Assembly: GCA_964613945.1 (NCBI GenBank)
Contig: CAZTJC010000004.1
Location: forward strand, 1-64,000
DNA length: 64,000 bases
Source: JAVVHH01 sp964613945
GTDB lineage: Bacteria; Pseudomonadota; Alphaproteobacteria; Acetobacterales; Acetobacteraceae
Direction: 5' to 3'
Under the pieces are notes generated by a model. That model was not told the DNA's origin. It saw only the letters and a list, made by a program, of their open reading frames with translations, and did not search any database. A program made the position numbers and the translations under genes. Of the stretch, positions 51,082-60,734 are shown in pieces; the stretch's first letter is position 1, and each line of letters begins with the position of its first letter.

Positions 51082-52944
51082 CTACACCGCCGTCTCGAGC
51101 GCCTCGGACGCCTCCAACCACGCCATCTCCGCCGCCTCGGTCTCCCGCCCGATCGCCGCCAGCCGCATGTTCGCCGCCGTGACGTCGGCCGCCTTGCCCG
51201 CCGCGTACATCGCCGGGTCCGCCAGCTTCGCCTCGATCCGCGCCTTTTCCGTCGCCAGCTTGGCCATCAACGTTTCCGCATCCTTGGCCTGCTTGCGCAA
51301 CGGCGCCTGCTGCGCCCTGACCTCCGCCCGATCCCGCCGGTCGTCCCGCCGGCTATGCGCGTCCGACTTCCCCGGCGGCCGCCCCCGCTCGGTCAGCAGC
51401 GCCCGATACTCATCCATCGCCCCGTCGAACGCGGTCGCCGTGCCGTCCGCCACCAGCCACAGCCGGTCTGCCACCAGATCCACCAGGTGCGGATCATGCG
51501 TGATCAGCAGCACCGCCCCCTCGAACGCCGCCAGCGCCCGCACCAGTGCCTCCCGCGCATCGATGTCCAGGTGGTTGGTCGGCTCGTCCAGGATCAGCAG
51601 CTGCGGCGCGTCCCGCGTCGCCAGCGCCAGCAGCAACCGCGCCTTTTCCCCGCCCGACAGCGCCGTGATCTTGTTGCCCGCCCGGTCCGCATCCAGCCCG
51701 AACCGCGCCAGCTGGCTGCGCACCTGCGGCGGCGTCGCCTGCGGCAGCGCCCGCGCCATGTGGTCGATCGGCGTCTCGTCCATCACCAGCTCGTCCGTCT
51801 GATGCTGCGCGAAATAGCCCACCCCCAGCTTCGGCGACCGCCGCATCGACCCGGCCATCGGCTCCAGCCGCCCCGCGATCAGCTTGGCCAGCGTGCTCTT
51901 GCCGTTGCCGTTCGATCCGAGCAGCGCCACCCGATCGTCCATATCGAGGTTGAGGCTGATGTTGGACAGCACCGGCCGGTCGCCATACCCGATCGACACC
52001 CGCTCCAGCGTCAGGATCGGTGGCGACAGGTGCTTCGGTACCGGGAAGTCGAACTTGGTCGGCGCATCCTCCACCACCGACTCCAGCGCCGGCATTTTCT
52101 CCAGCGCCTTGATCCGGCTCTGCGCCTGCCGTGCCTTGGTCGCCTTGGAGCGGAACCGGTCCACGAAGGACTGCATGTGCGCCCGCTGCATGGCGATCTT
52201 CTCGGCCATCCGCGTGTGCTGCATCGCCTGCTCGGTGCGGATGCGGACGAACTCGTCGTAGCCGCCCGGCGTCAGCGTCAGCTTGCCGCGGTCCAGATGC
52301 GCGATCGCCTCCACCGCCCGGTCCAGCAATCCCCGATCATGGCTGACGATCAGCGCCGCCCCCGGAAACCGCGCCAACCACCCCTCCAGCCACAGCGTCG
52401 CTTCCAGATCCAGATGGTTGGTTGGCTCGTCCAGCAGCAGCAGGTCCGGGTTGGCGAACAGCGCCGAGGCCAGCGCCACCCGCATCCGCCAGCCGCCGGA
52501 GTAATCGCTCACCGGCCGCGCCTGCGCCGCCGCGTCGAACCCCAGCCCGGCCAGGATCGCCGCTGCCCGCGCCGGCGCGCTCTCCGCTCCGATCGCCCTG
52601 AGCCGCTCGTGCACCTCCGCCTGCCGCGTGCCCTCGGCCATTTCCGCCTCCGCCAGCAGCGCCACCCGCTCGCTATCCGTCGCCAGCACCGTTTCCACCA
52701 GGCTCTCCGGCCCCGACGGCGCCTCCTGCTTGACCTGCGCCAGCCGCGCCCGCGACGAGATGGTGATAGCCCCGCCATCCACACCCAGCTCGCCCATGAT
52801 TGCCTTCAGCAGCGTCGACTTGCCCGCGCCGTTGCGCCCCACCAGTCCGATCCGCCGCCCGGGATCGACGCGCAGCGTTGCCTCGTCCAGCAGGGTCCGT
52901 CCCGCCATCCGCAGCGTCACGCCATCGATCACCAAGAGACTCAT
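51082..52944 (-). CDS. ABC-F family ATPase (Uup/YheS-like)
   Basis: The 620-residue protein has two ABC ATPase domains in one chain and no membrane helices, the mark of ABC-F proteins that bind ribosomes. Domain 1: GLVGRNGAGKSTLLKAI, signature YSGGWRMRVALASALF, and LLLLDEPTNHLDLE. Domain 2: LLGSNGNGKSTLAKLI, signature LSGGEKARLLLALATR, and LLILDEPTNHLDIDARE. Between them is a Lys/Arg-rich linker, FRSKATKARQAQSRIKALEKMP. The C-terminal ~90 residues form a coiled coil (RRDDRRDRAEVRAQQAPLRK), as in YheS/Uup. It may resolve stalled ribosomes; antibiotic resistance is not indicated. It converges with the hydrolase gene. Confidence 0.92.
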   Translation of the reverse strand: MSLLVIDGVTLRMAGRTLLDEATLRVDPGRRIGLVGRNGAGKSTLLKAIMGELGVDGGAITISSRARLAQVKQEAPSGPESLVETVLATDSERVALLAEAEMAEGTRQAEVHERLRAIGAESAPARAAAILAGLGFDAAAQARPVSDYSGGWRMRVALASALFANPDLLLLDEPTNHLDLEATLWLEGWLARFPGAALIVSHDRGLLDRAVEAIAHLDRGKLTLTPGGYDEFVRIRTEQAMQHTRMAEKIAMQRAHMQSFVDRFRSKATKARQAQSRIKALEKMPALESVVEDAPTKFDFPVPKHLSPPILTLERVSIGYGDRPVLSNISLNLDMDDRVALLGSNGNGKSTLAKLIAGRLEPMAGSMRRSPKLGVGYFAQHQTDELVMDETPIDHMARALPQATPPQVRSQLARFGLDADRAGNKITALSGGEKARLLLALATRDAPQLLILDEPTNHLDIDAREALVRALAAFEGAVLLITHDPHLVDLVADRLWLVADGTATAFDGAMDEYRALLTERGRPPGKSDAHSRRDDRRDRAEVRAQQAPLRKQAKDAETLMAKLATEKARIEAKLADPAMYAAGKAADVTAANMRLAAIGRETEAAEMAWLEASEALETAV

Positions 52945-53028
52945 GCGCTTAGACTACAGGACCCCAGCCAGACTTGCCCACCCTTCCCGATCGGCTTAGA
53001 CCGCCCCCAACCTTTGCCGAGACATCCC

Positions 53029-53448
53029 ATGACCGAACGCACCCTCTCCATCCTCAAGCCCGACGCGACCCGGCGTAACCTCACCGGCAAGATCAACACG
53101 ATCTTCGAAGACAACGGCCTCCGCATCGTCGGCCAGAAGCGCATCCAGCTCTCCACCGCCCAGGCCGAAGCCTTCTACGGCGCTCACAAGGAGCGTGGCT
53201 TCTTCCGCGACCTCGTCACCTTCATGACCTCCGGCCCGGTCGTCGTGCAGGTTCTCGAGGGCGACGACGCCATCGCCAAGAACCGCAAGCTCATGGGCGC
53301 CACCAACCCGGCCAACGCCGACGAAGGCACCATCCGCAAGCTGTTCGCCGAGAGCATCGAGGCCAACAGCGCCCATGGCTCCGACAGCAAGGAAGCCGCC
53401 GCTGAAGAGATCGCATTCTTCTTCTCGGGCACCGAAATCGTTGCCTAG
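53029..53448 (+). CDS. ndk: Nucleoside diphosphate kinase
   Basis: The 139-residue protein transfers phosphate from ATP to nucleoside diphosphates. All hallmarks are intact: TLSILKPDATRRNLTGKI at the start, FYGAHKERGFFRDLVTFMTS, GPVVVQVLEGDDAI, RKLMGATNPANADEGTIRKLF, and the active-site segment NSAHGSDSKEAAAEEIAFFF with His116 as phosphate carrier. Length is typical. It is divergent from the ABC-F gene, 84 bp apart. Its last codons overlap the TTG start of a small lipoprotein gene. Confidence 0.97.
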   Translation: MTERTLSILKPDATRRNLTGKINTIFEDNGLRIVGQKRIQLSTAQAEAFYGAHKERGFFRDLVTFMTSGPVVVQVLEGDDAIAKNRKLMGATNPANADEGTIRKLFAESIEANSAHGSDSKEAAAEEIAFFFSGTEIVA

Positions 53449-53851
53449 CCAAAACTGGGGTAAGGGCTGGCCCGGCGCGCTTGTCGCCGGGCTGCTCCTG
53501 GCCGGCTGCTCGAGCCGGCCAGCCCCCATCGTGCTCACCCCACAGCCGGAGCCACCCCGCGGCATCGAAGGCCGCTACCGTGGCACCGCCCGCCTGATCC
53601 GCTCGGACAACCGGTACTGCCCGCGCAGCGGCCCCCGCGTCTACGAGCTCCAAAACGGCGCCGTCACCTTGTCCTACCAGGGCCAGGGCCGCGCCCGCAT
53701 CCCGCTGACGGCCCCGATCGGCCCCAATGGCGAGTTCGACACCTCAGACGGCCAGGGTCGCCTCCAGGGCAGCGTCACCAACGGCGCGCTCAGCATGACG
53801 ATCGCCAGCTCCGCCTGCGAGCATCACTGGACGATGCGCCTCATCAACTGA
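53441..53851 (+). CDS. Small lipoprotein of unknown function
   Basis: The 136-residue product has a lipoprotein signal: a hydrophobic helix ALVAGLLLAGCSS with lipobox LLAGC, so Cys would be acylated and the protein tethered to a membrane. The mature part is small: GIEGRYRGTARLIRSDNRYCP, then GAVTLSYQGQGRARIPLTAPI, GPNGEFDTSDGQGRLQGSVT and CEHHWTMRLI. It resembles beta-barrel lipoproteins, but I cannot name a family. The start is probably the TTG at 53441, which overlaps the end of ndk by 8 bp. No ATG fits better. Confidence 0.65.
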   Translation: MPSQNWGKGWPGALVAGLLLAGCSSRPAPIVLTPQPEPPRGIEGRYRGTARLIRSDNRYCPRSGPRVYELQNGAVTLSYQGQGRARIPLTAPIGPNGEFDTSDGQGRLQGSVTNGALSMTIASSACEHHWTMRLIN

Positions 53852-53859
53852 TCAGCCGG

Positions 53860-55221
53860 TCAGCTTCTGCGGGCAAACACCCGCGAGAAGCTGACGGCAC
53901 AGGCTACCGCCGCAAAGCCCGCACCCAACGCCAGCGCCAATGCCGGCCCGTGGGTCGCCGAGATCCCGAAGCATAGCGCCACCAGCGCCGCCCCGGTCGA
54001 TTGGCCCATGAGCCGCGACGTCGCCACGATCCCCGACGCCCCACCGCTCCGCCCCGGCGGCGCACTGGACATGATCGCCCGTAGGTTGGGCGATTGAAAG
54101 AACCCGAACCCCGCCCCGCACAGCAGCATCCGCCACGCGATCGCCGCCCCGCTCGCCCCGTCCGGCAACGTCGCCATCAGCGTCAGTCCCAGCGTCAGCA
54201 GCGCCATCCCGATCCCGCCCAGGATCGCCGGCGGGTACCGGTCCGACAGCGGCCCGGCCACCGGCGCCATCAGCGCCGTCGCCACCGGCCACGGTGTCAA
54301 CAGCAACCCGGTCTCCACCGCTGTCCGCCCCATGCTCATCTGAAACAGGAACGGCAGCGATACGAACGACAGCCCCTGCGCCGCGAACGAGCACATCGCC
54401 GTCAACGACGACAGCGCGAACATCGGCCGCCGATATAGGTCAAGCGGCAACAACGGCACCGCGAGCCGCGACTGCCGCCTTACCAGCGCGGCGCCGGACA
54501 CGAGTACCACGATCCCCAGCGTCACCGTCTGCACGGCCGAGGCTCGGTGCGCCGCCTCGCCGATCATGAAGATCAGCGCCGCAAAGAACACCGCATTCAG
54601 CAAGCCGCTCGGCCAGTCGAACCGATGCGTCGACAGCGGTGTATCCGGCAGCGCCCGCACTGCCAGCACCATCGCCGCGATCCCCACCGGCACGTTAACC
54701 GCGAATAGCAGCGGCCACGGCCCCACGGACAGCAGCCCGGCCGCCACGCTCGGCCCCAATGCTGTGCCGACGCCGACCACCATGGCATTGAACCCCACAC
54801 CGCGCCCGAGCTGCTTGGCCGGATAGATGAACCGGATCAGCGCCGTGTTGACGCTCATCAGCCCCGCTGCGCCGAACCCCTGCAGCACCCGCGCCACCGT
54901 CAACGTCGGCAACGACCAGCTCATCGCGCACAGCAGCGACGCCACCGTAAAGATCGCCAGGCCCCACAGATAGACCCGGCGGAATCCGTAGATCTCGCCC
55001 AGGGTCGAGAGCGGCAGCAACGTCGCGACCAGCGCCAACTGATAGGCATTGACCACCCAGACCGAAGCCGCCGGGCTGGCCTGCACGTCGATGGCGATAG
55101 TTGGCAGCGCCGTGTTGGCGATCGATGTATCAAGCGATGCCATCCCGATCGCCAACACGATCGTCGCCACCGCCCATTTGCGTTGTTCCGGAGGAACACC
55201 GTCCTGCACGATCGTGCTCAC
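53860..55221 (-). CDS. MFS multidrug exporter, DHA2/EmrB-QacA type
   Basis: The 453-residue protein has about 14 predicted helices and DHA2-family blocks: ASLDTSIANTALPTIAIDVQ near the start (motif D1), LSTLGEIYGFRRVYLWGLAIF (motif A), RVLQGFGAAGLMSVNTALIR (motif B) and GPSVAAGLLSVGPWPLLFAVNVPVGI (motif C of antiporters). It likely exports drugs or metabolites with proton exchange. It starts at GTG overlapping the end of the ABC exporter gene (GTGA). The two exporters are therefore co-translated. Confidence 0.88.
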   Translation of the reverse strand: MSTIVQDGVPPEQRKWAVATIVLAIGMASLDTSIANTALPTIAIDVQASPAASVWVVNAYQLALVATLLPLSTLGEIYGFRRVYLWGLAIFTVASLLCAMSWSLPTLTVARVLQGFGAAGLMSVNTALIRFIYPAKQLGRGVGFNAMVVGVGTALGPSVAAGLLSVGPWPLLFAVNVPVGIAAMVLAVRALPDTPLSTHRFDWPSGLLNAVFFAALIFMIGEAAHRASAVQTVTLGIVVLVSGAALVRRQSRLAVPLLPLDLYRRPMFALSSLTAMCSFAAQGLSFVSLPFLFQMSMGRTAVETGLLLTPWPVATALMAPVAGPLSDRYPPAILGGIGMALLTLGLTLMATLPDGASGAAIAWRMLLCGAGFGFFQSPNLRAIMSSAPPGRSGGASGIVATSRLMGQSTGAALVALCFGISATHGPALALALGAGFAAVACAVSFSRVFARRS

Positions 55222-56945
55222 TCGGCCGCGTCCTGCCCGAACTGCGCTTCGTGCAGCCGGCGATAGGCCCCGCCGCGCGCCAGCAGCGCGGCATGCGAGC
55301 CCTGCTCCAACACGCCATCCGGCGACAGCACCACGATACGGTCCGCTCGCCGAATCGTAGCCAGCCGATGCGCCACCACCAGCGTCGTGCGCCCTTCCGC
55401 CAGCTCCGCAAGCGAGCGCTGGATCGCGATTTCCGTTTCGCTGTCCAGCGCCGACGTCGCCTCATCCAGAATCAGAATTGGTGGGTTCTTCAGGAAGATG
55501 CGCGCAATGGCGATCCGCTGCCGCTGCCCGCCCGACAACCGTGCCCCGCGCTCGCCGATCTCGGTGTCCAACCCTTCCGGTAGCCCATCGACGAACTCCT
55601 CCAGCCGCGCTCGCCGGATCGCCGTCCGCACATCCACCGCCGACGCGCCGAGCCGCCCGTAGCCGACGTTGTCCCGCACCGATCCCGCGAACAGGAACAC
55701 GTTCTGCTCGACGATGCCGATCTGCCGCCGCAGGGATCGCCGGGTCACGTCGCGGATGTCGACGCCGTCAACCGTAATGCGCCCGGCATCCGGGTCGTAG
55801 AACCGCGGCAACAGCGCGCACAACGTCGTCTTGCCCGCGCCGGACGGACCCACCAGCGCCACCGTCTCGCCGGCCCCGATCGACAGATCTAACCCGCGCA
55901 GCACCGGCCGATCTGCCCCGTAGCCGAACGACACACTCTCGAACCGGATATCGCCGCGGAACGGCTTCGCTTCCGGCGCCCCCGGCTTGTCCTGGACGTC
56001 CGGCACCATCGCCAGCAACTCGCGATACCGCCGGAACCCGGCGAGCCCGCGCGGATAGATCTCGATCATCGTGCCGATCTTATCCAGCGGCCGGTAGAAC
56101 ACGCTGACCAGCAGCAGAAACGCCACGAAGTCGCCGATCGACAGTTGCTCGCGCACGATCAACACCGTGCCGGCCAGCATGACGATGATCTGCACCAGCC
56201 GCATGCTGAGGTAGTTCAGCGTCAGGCTGGTCGCCATGATGCGATAGGCGCCGATCTTCTCAGTGCGGTAGCTCTCGTTCTCGGTGGCGAACAGCTTTTG
56301 CTCGTGCGCCTCGTTGGCGAAGGCCTGCACGACGCGCACACCGCCGACATTCTCTTCCACCCGCGCATTGAACCGCGCCACCCGGCTGAACTGCGCCCGC
56401 CAGACTTTGTCCATCCGCGACCCGTAATGCACGATCAGCCAGGTCGCGACCGGCACCACCAGCAGCGCCACCAGCGCCAATTGCCAGCTGACGAGCAGCA
56501 TCAGCGCGAACGCGCCGATGAACGTCAGCACCGCGATCAGCGCGTCTTCCGGCCCGTGATGCGCCACTTCGCCGATGTCCGACAAATCCGTCGTGATCCG
56601 CCCGACCAGGTGCCCGGTCTTCTCGCCGTCGTAGAATCGCATCGATAGCGCATGCAGGTGGTCGAACGCCCGCTTGCGCAGCTCCGTCTCGATCGAGACG
56701 CCGAGCACGTGCCCCCAATACGTCACCACCGACACCAGCAGCGCGGCTGCTACATACAGCACCAGCAGCCCGGCAATCGCCCACAGGATCGGCCCCATCG
56801 CCGCCCGCGGCAGCAACTGGTCGACGAACGCCCGCACCGCCATGGGAAATCCGAGTTCCAGCACGCCGGACACCGCCGCCGCGCCAAACACCGCCAGCAA
56901 CAACCGCTGATGCGGCGCATAGTAGGACCTGAAATCGCGCCACAT
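55218..56945 (-). CDS. ABC exporter with fused permease and ATPase (MsbA-like)
   Basis: The 575-residue product has six membrane helices in the first ~310 residues, for example LLLAVFGAAAVSGVLELGFP and LLVLYVAAALLVSVVTYWGH. The ATPase part then has Walker A GPSGAGKTT, Q-loop IGIVEQNVFLFAGSVRDNVGY, signature LSGGQRQRIAIARIFLK, Walker B ILILDEATSALDSETE and H-loop VAHRLATIRRADRIVVL. It resembles lipid A or multidrug exporters such as MsbA. It begins at an ATG. It is followed by and coupled to the MFS exporter. The substrate is unknown. Confidence 0.9.
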   Translation of the reverse strand: MWRDFRSYYAPHQRLLLAVFGAAAVSGVLELGFPMAVRAFVDQLLPRAAMGPILWAIAGLLVLYVAAALLVSVVTYWGHVLGVSIETELRKRAFDHLHALSMRFYDGEKTGHLVGRITTDLSDIGEVAHHGPEDALIAVLTFIGAFALMLLVSWQLALVALLVVPVATWLIVHYGSRMDKVWRAQFSRVARFNARVEENVGGVRVVQAFANEAHEQKLFATENESYRTEKIGAYRIMATSLTLNYLSMRLVQIIVMLAGTVLIVREQLSIGDFVAFLLLVSVFYRPLDKIGTMIEIYPRGLAGFRRYRELLAMVPDVQDKPGAPEAKPFRGDIRFESVSFGYGADRPVLRGLDLSIGAGETVALVGPSGAGKTTLCALLPRFYDPDAGRITVDGVDIRDVTRRSLRRQIGIVEQNVFLFAGSVRDNVGYGRLGASAVDVRTAIRRARLEEFVDGLPEGLDTEIGERGARLSGGQRQRIAIARIFLKNPPILILDEATSALDSETEIAIQRSLAELAEGRTTLVVAHRLATIRRADRIVVLSPDGVLEQGSHAALLARGGAYRRLHEAQFGQDAAE

Positions 56946-57043
56946 CAGCCGTCACCCAAGAAGAACGTTATCCCGTTCTGCGCCGTTCTCGCGCTTGATG
57001 CACTGCATCAAACCGCAATGGCGTTACCCATCTGCAGGACGGG

Positions 57044-57760
57044 TCACGGCCGCGCCGGCAACCGCGGCTGCTTGAGCCGTTGCTCCACGAAGTCCCGCCA
57101 TGGCGCATCGGCCGGTGCTGCCGCCAGCGCCCGCCGGAACAGCGCCGCGCTGCTCTCGCTCACCCCGCCTTCCGCGCGCACCGTGGCATCAGCGGCCCGC
57201 GCCGCGATCCCCGGGTCGAACTTGCCCTGCAGCGCCATCTTGAACGCCGCCGCCGCACCGGCATCGTTGCCGCGCTGTTCCTCGACCGTCCCGAGCAGCG
57301 CAAAGCCCTGCCGCGCCTTGTCGGTGTTCGGGTCCATGATCGCGAGCTGCGTGCGCAAGCCCTCGATCAGCTGCTGTTCTTCGCTCGCCCGCGCCATGTC
57401 GCCGCCGCCGGCCGCCGACGGCATCATCGGCTTGCTGTCGCTCACCGCATACAGCCCGACCGCCACCAATGGCACCAACACGGCGGTCACGATCACCGGC
57501 CAGCGCGCACCCATGCGCGGTGCCGTCTCCTCGGCCGCCGCCGCCGCCAGCAGCCGGCGCTGCACCTCGAGCTTGGCCGTCGCGTGCTCCGCCGGCATGA
57601 TCCGGCCTTCGGCCAGGTCGCGGTCCAGCTCCCGCAACTGCGTCTTGTGCAGATCCACCGCCAGATCGCGTGCGCCACGGCTTTCCACCTGACCACGCAG
57701 CACGAGCAGCACCGGCACCAGCACCAGCAGCGCCAGCAAAGCAATCAGAACAAAGATCAT
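57044..57760 (-). CDS. ccmI: Cytochrome c maturation protein CcmI
   Basis: The 238-residue protein is CcmI, the apocytochrome chaperone of system I. Two membrane helices (FVLIALLALLVLVPVLLVL and WPVIVTAVLVPLVAVGLYAV) flank a cytoplasmic loop with VESRGARDLAVDLHKTQLRELDRDLAEGRI then AEHATAKLEVQRRLLA. A periplasmic TPR-like part begins after residue ~130. This is shorter than CcmI of many bacteria (about 300-400). The start ATG overlaps the ccmH stop (ATGA). It is the last ccm gene here. Confidence 0.85.
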   Translation of the reverse strand: MIFVLIALLALLVLVPVLLVLRGQVESRGARDLAVDLHKTQLRELDRDLAEGRIMPAEHATAKLEVQRRLLAAAAAEETAPRMGARWPVIVTAVLVPLVAVGLYAVSDSKPMMPSAAGGGDMARASEEQQLIEGLRTQLAIMDPNTDKARQGFALLGTVEEQRGNDAGAAAAFKMALQGKFDPGIAARAADATVRAEGGVSESSAALFRRALAAAPADAPWRDFVEQRLKQPRLPARP

Positions 57761-58212
57761 GCCGCCGAAGGGGGTTCCGTCAGTTGGGCCAGCTTGGACC
57801 GCTCGGCGGCCGTCAACGGAACGGGCATCGTCGGCGGCCGGCGACGCAGCACCAGCACCGCGGCCAATGCCCCCCCGACTGCGATCAAGGGCGAGCCCCA
57901 CAGCGCGGCCGTGACCCAGTTCATCGGCGGACGAAGCCGCACAAAGTCGCCGTATCGCGAGACGACCCATTCGGTCGCCTGCGTGTCGGTGTCGCCGCCT
58001 GCGATGCGTTGCCGCACCAGCTTGCGCAGATCCTTCGCCAGATCCGCGTTGCTGTCCTCGATGCTCTCGTTCTGACACACCAGGCAGCGGAGCTGACGCC
58101 CGACTTCCTCGGCGCGGACTTCCTGCGCCGGGTTGGGCAGCATCTCCGCCGGATCGCTGATGGCCCAGGCCGGCGCCGCCACTAGCATGAGCACGAACAG
58201 CAGACGGATCAC
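57757..58212 (-). CDS. ccmH: Cytochrome c maturation protein CcmH (CycL)
   Basis: The 151-residue protein has a signal peptide (IRLLFVLMLVAAPAWA), the redox motif RCLVCQN with Cys43 and Cys46, and a C-terminal membrane helix (LIAVGGALAAVLVLRRRP). CcmH reduces or holds the CXXCH cysteines of apocytochrome c for heme attachment with CcmF. SIEDSNADLAKDLRKLVRQRI and VSRYGDFVRLRPP are conserved blocks. Its start overlaps the ccmG stop by 4 bp. Confidence 0.95.
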   Translation of the reverse strand: MIRLLFVLMLVAAPAWAISDPAEMLPNPAQEVRAEEVGRQLRCLVCQNESIEDSNADLAKDLRKLVRQRIAGGDTDTQATEWVVSRYGDFVRLRPPMNWVTAALWGSPLIAVGGALAAVLVLRRRPPTMPVPLTAAERSKLAQLTEPPSAA

Positions 58213-58763
58213 GCGACGCTCCGCAGCATTGGCTTCAACTGCGTCTCGAGCACGTCATCGGTGATCGGCCCCGCCTGGCGCCAGCGCACGACGCCGTTGC
58301 GATCCAGCAAATAGGTCTCCGGCACGCCGTAGACACCCCAATCGATCGCCACCCGGCCCGGCTCGTCCATCGCGATCCGCGTATAGGGATCGCCATGCCG
58401 CGCCAGGAACGCCCGCGCTGCCACCGGCTTGTCCTTGTAGGCGATGCCCCAGATCGGGATGTTCTGCTGCTTCAGCAGCATCAGCGTCGGCGCCTCGATC
58501 ACGCAGGGCACGCACCAGCTGGCGAAGAAGTTCACCAATAACGGCTGGCCCGTCCCGGTCAGCGCCGCGCTGTTGAACCCCTGGGTCGCGCCATCGAGCG
58601 CCGGCAACGCCTCAAAGGGCGGGATCGACTTGCCGATCAACTGGCTCGGCACGTCATGCGGGTCGAACGTGCCTTCCTTCATCCGCCGCAGGATGGTCCA
58701 TGCACCGAACCCGCTGGCAGCCGCCACCGCCAACGGCGCGAGCAGGACGACCCGGCGATTCAC
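58209..58763 (-). CDS. ccmG: Cytochrome c maturation thioredoxin-like protein CcmG (DsbE)
   Basis: The 184-residue protein is anchored by an N-terminal helix (VVLLAPLAVAAASGFGAWTIL) and has a thioredoxin domain with the redox motif WCVPC (Cys84 and Cys87), followed by EAPTLMLL, GIAYKD and GVYGVPETYLLDRNGVV. CcmG passes electrons to CcmH/apocytochrome. The GTG at 58763 overlaps the ccmF stop as GTGA; longer readings into ccmF are not needed. Confidence 0.93.
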   Translation of the reverse strand: MNRRVVLLAPLAVAAASGFGAWTILRRMKEGTFDPHDVPSQLIGKSIPPFEALPALDGATQGFNSAALTGTGQPLLVNFFASWCVPCVIEAPTLMLLKQQNIPIWGIAYKDKPVAARAFLARHGDPYTRIAMDEPGRVAIDWGVYGVPETYLLDRNGVVRWRQAGPITDDVLETQLKPMLRSVA

Positions 58764-60733
58764 GCGACCGCCGACCCGGCGCCCGGCCGCACCGCCGCCT
58801 TCTGCGGCGCACCCACGCGCGCGCGCCGATCCAGCAGCGACAATGCCCCGCCCGAGGCCATGATCAACGCCCCGAACCAGATCCACGGCGCCAGGAAATT
58901 GTCATGGATCCGCAGAACCGCGACCCCGTCCCGCTCTTCCCCCAGCACCGCATACAGGTCGCGGATGCCATTGGTGTGGATCGCCGCTTCCGTTGTGGTC
59001 ATCCGTTGCGTCGGGAACGTCCGCCGTGACGGCTGCAGCATCAGGAAGGGTGCTCCGTCCCGCGTCACTTCGATGGTGGCGATGCGCGAAACGAAGTTCG
59101 GCCCCCGCTCGTCATGCAGCTCGATCAGCTTCCAATCGTAGCCCGCCTCGAGCACGCTCTCGCCCGGATGCAGCGCCACGATCCGCTCCGACGCCATCGA
59201 CATGCCGGCAATTCCCGCCACCGTCACGCCCATACCGGCATGGCCCAGCGCCGTACCCCAGACCGACAGCCGAAGCCCGACCAGCCGCGACAGGCTCTGC
59301 CCCATCGGCACCCGGAACAGCTTGATCCGCTCGATGATCTCTACCGCCGCTCCGAACACGATCCAGACGGCCCCGGCGAACGCCAATGCCGGCAACACCT
59401 TCTGCGCCCCATACGCCGCGATCATCCCGACCAGCGCCGCCACGATCGCCGCCCACCACAGGCGCCGCAACGCCGGCCACAAATTGGCACGCTTCCAGGC
59501 CAGCCCCGGCGCGATCGTCATCACGGCGAATACCGGAATCGCCAGCGGCAACACGGTCGCGTTGAAAAATGGCGCACCCACCGAGATCTTATGGTCGAAG
59601 ATGAAGTCCGCAATCAGCGGATACAGCGTCCCGGTAATCACCACCGCCGCGATGCTGCACAGCATGATGTTGTTGAACACCAACGCACCCTCGCGCGAGA
59701 TCGGCGCGAACAAACCACCCTGCGACAGCGCCGGCGCCCGGAATGCGAACAACAGCAAGCTGCCGCCGATGACCAGCGCCAGCAGCCCAAGAATGAACAC
59801 CCCGCGCGTCGGGTCGTTGGCGAACGCATGCACGGAGTTCAGAATACCGGAGCGCACCAGGAACGTGCCCGACAACGATAGCGAGAACGTCGCGATCGCT
59901 AGCAGCACCGTCCAGATCTTCAGCGCCTCTCGTTTCTCGACCACGATCGCCGAATGCAGCAACGCCGTCCCGGTCAGCCACGGCAGCAAGCTGGCGTTCT
60001 CCACCGGATCCCAGAACCAGAAGCCGCCCCAGCCCAGTTCGTAGTACGCCCACCAGCTACCCAGCGCGATCCCGCCGGTCAGCAGGCACCATGACGCCAG
60101 CGTCCACGGCCGCACCCAACGACCCCAGGCGGCATCGATCCGCCCCTCCAGCAAGGCCGCCACCGCGAACGCGAACGGCACCGCGAACCCGACATAGCCG
60201 GCGTAGAGGATGGGCGGATGGAACGCCAAGCCTGGGTCCTGCAACAGCGGGTTCATGTCGCGCCCGTCGAGCGGCGGCGGCCAGATCCGGTTGAACGGGT
60301 CGCTCGCCAGCAGGCAGAACAGCAGAAACCCGGTCGATGTCCCGCCCAGAACGCCGATCACCCGCGCCCGTAAAGCCGACGGCAACCCGCGCCCGAACAC
60401 CGCCACGGCCCCGCCGCAGAGCCCTAGGATGAGGCCCCAGAGCAGGATGGAGCCCTCGTGGTTGCCCCAGGTCCCGGTGATCTTATACAGCAGCGGCTTC
60501 AGCGTATGGCTGTTCTCGGCCACGTTCAGCACGGTGAAATCGTCGCCGATGCTGCTCATCACCAGTGCCGCGGCCGCCGTGCCCAGTGCCAGCAACTGCG
60601 CCATTGCCAGCGCCGGCGCCATCGCCATCAGCCGCGAGTCGCCGCGATGTGCGCCCCAGATCGGCACGATCGCTTGCGCCAGCGCGATGGCACACGCCAT
60701 CGCCAGCGCGAAATGTCCAAGCTCAGGTATCAT
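58760..60733 (-). CDS. ccmF: Heme lyase subunit CcmF
   Basis: The 657-residue protein is CcmF, the heme lyase core that joins heme to apocytochrome c. It has about 13-15 helices and the tryptophan-rich motif WGGFWFWDPVENASLLPWL, heme-handling histidines, and ILLWGLILGLCGG. FAFAVAALLEGRIDAAWGRWVRPWTL is another family block. Length is in the normal range. The ATG at 60733 lies 1 bp after the ccmE stop. Its stop overlaps the ccmG start. Confidence 0.96.
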   Translation of the reverse strand: MIPELGHFALAMACAIALAQAIVPIWGAHRGDSRLMAMAPALAMAQLLALGTAAAALVMSSIGDDFTVLNVAENSHTLKPLLYKITGTWGNHEGSILLWGLILGLCGGAVAVFGRGLPSALRARVIGVLGGTSTGFLLFCLLASDPFNRIWPPPLDGRDMNPLLQDPGLAFHPPILYAGYVGFAVPFAFAVAALLEGRIDAAWGRWVRPWTLASWCLLTGGIALGSWWAYYELGWGGFWFWDPVENASLLPWLTGTALLHSAIVVEKREALKIWTVLLAIATFSLSLSGTFLVRSGILNSVHAFANDPTRGVFILGLLALVIGGSLLLFAFRAPALSQGGLFAPISREGALVFNNIMLCSIAAVVITGTLYPLIADFIFDHKISVGAPFFNATVLPLAIPVFAVMTIAPGLAWKRANLWPALRRLWWAAIVAALVGMIAAYGAQKVLPALAFAGAVWIVFGAAVEIIERIKLFRVPMGQSLSRLVGLRLSVWGTALGHAGMGVTVAGIAGMSMASERIVALHPGESVLEAGYDWKLIELHDERGPNFVSRIATIEVTRDGAPFLMLQPSRRTFPTQRMTTTEAAIHTNGIRDLYAVLGEERDGVAVLRIHDNFLAPWIWFGALIMASGGALSLLDRRARVGAPQKAAVRPGAGSAVA

Positions 60734-60734
60734 G

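Noticed and set aside
48833..51121. 762-codon reverse-strand frame
   Set aside because: It is antisense to a clearly recognisable secreted hydrolase and has the typical Gly/Arg/Val-rich shadow composition.
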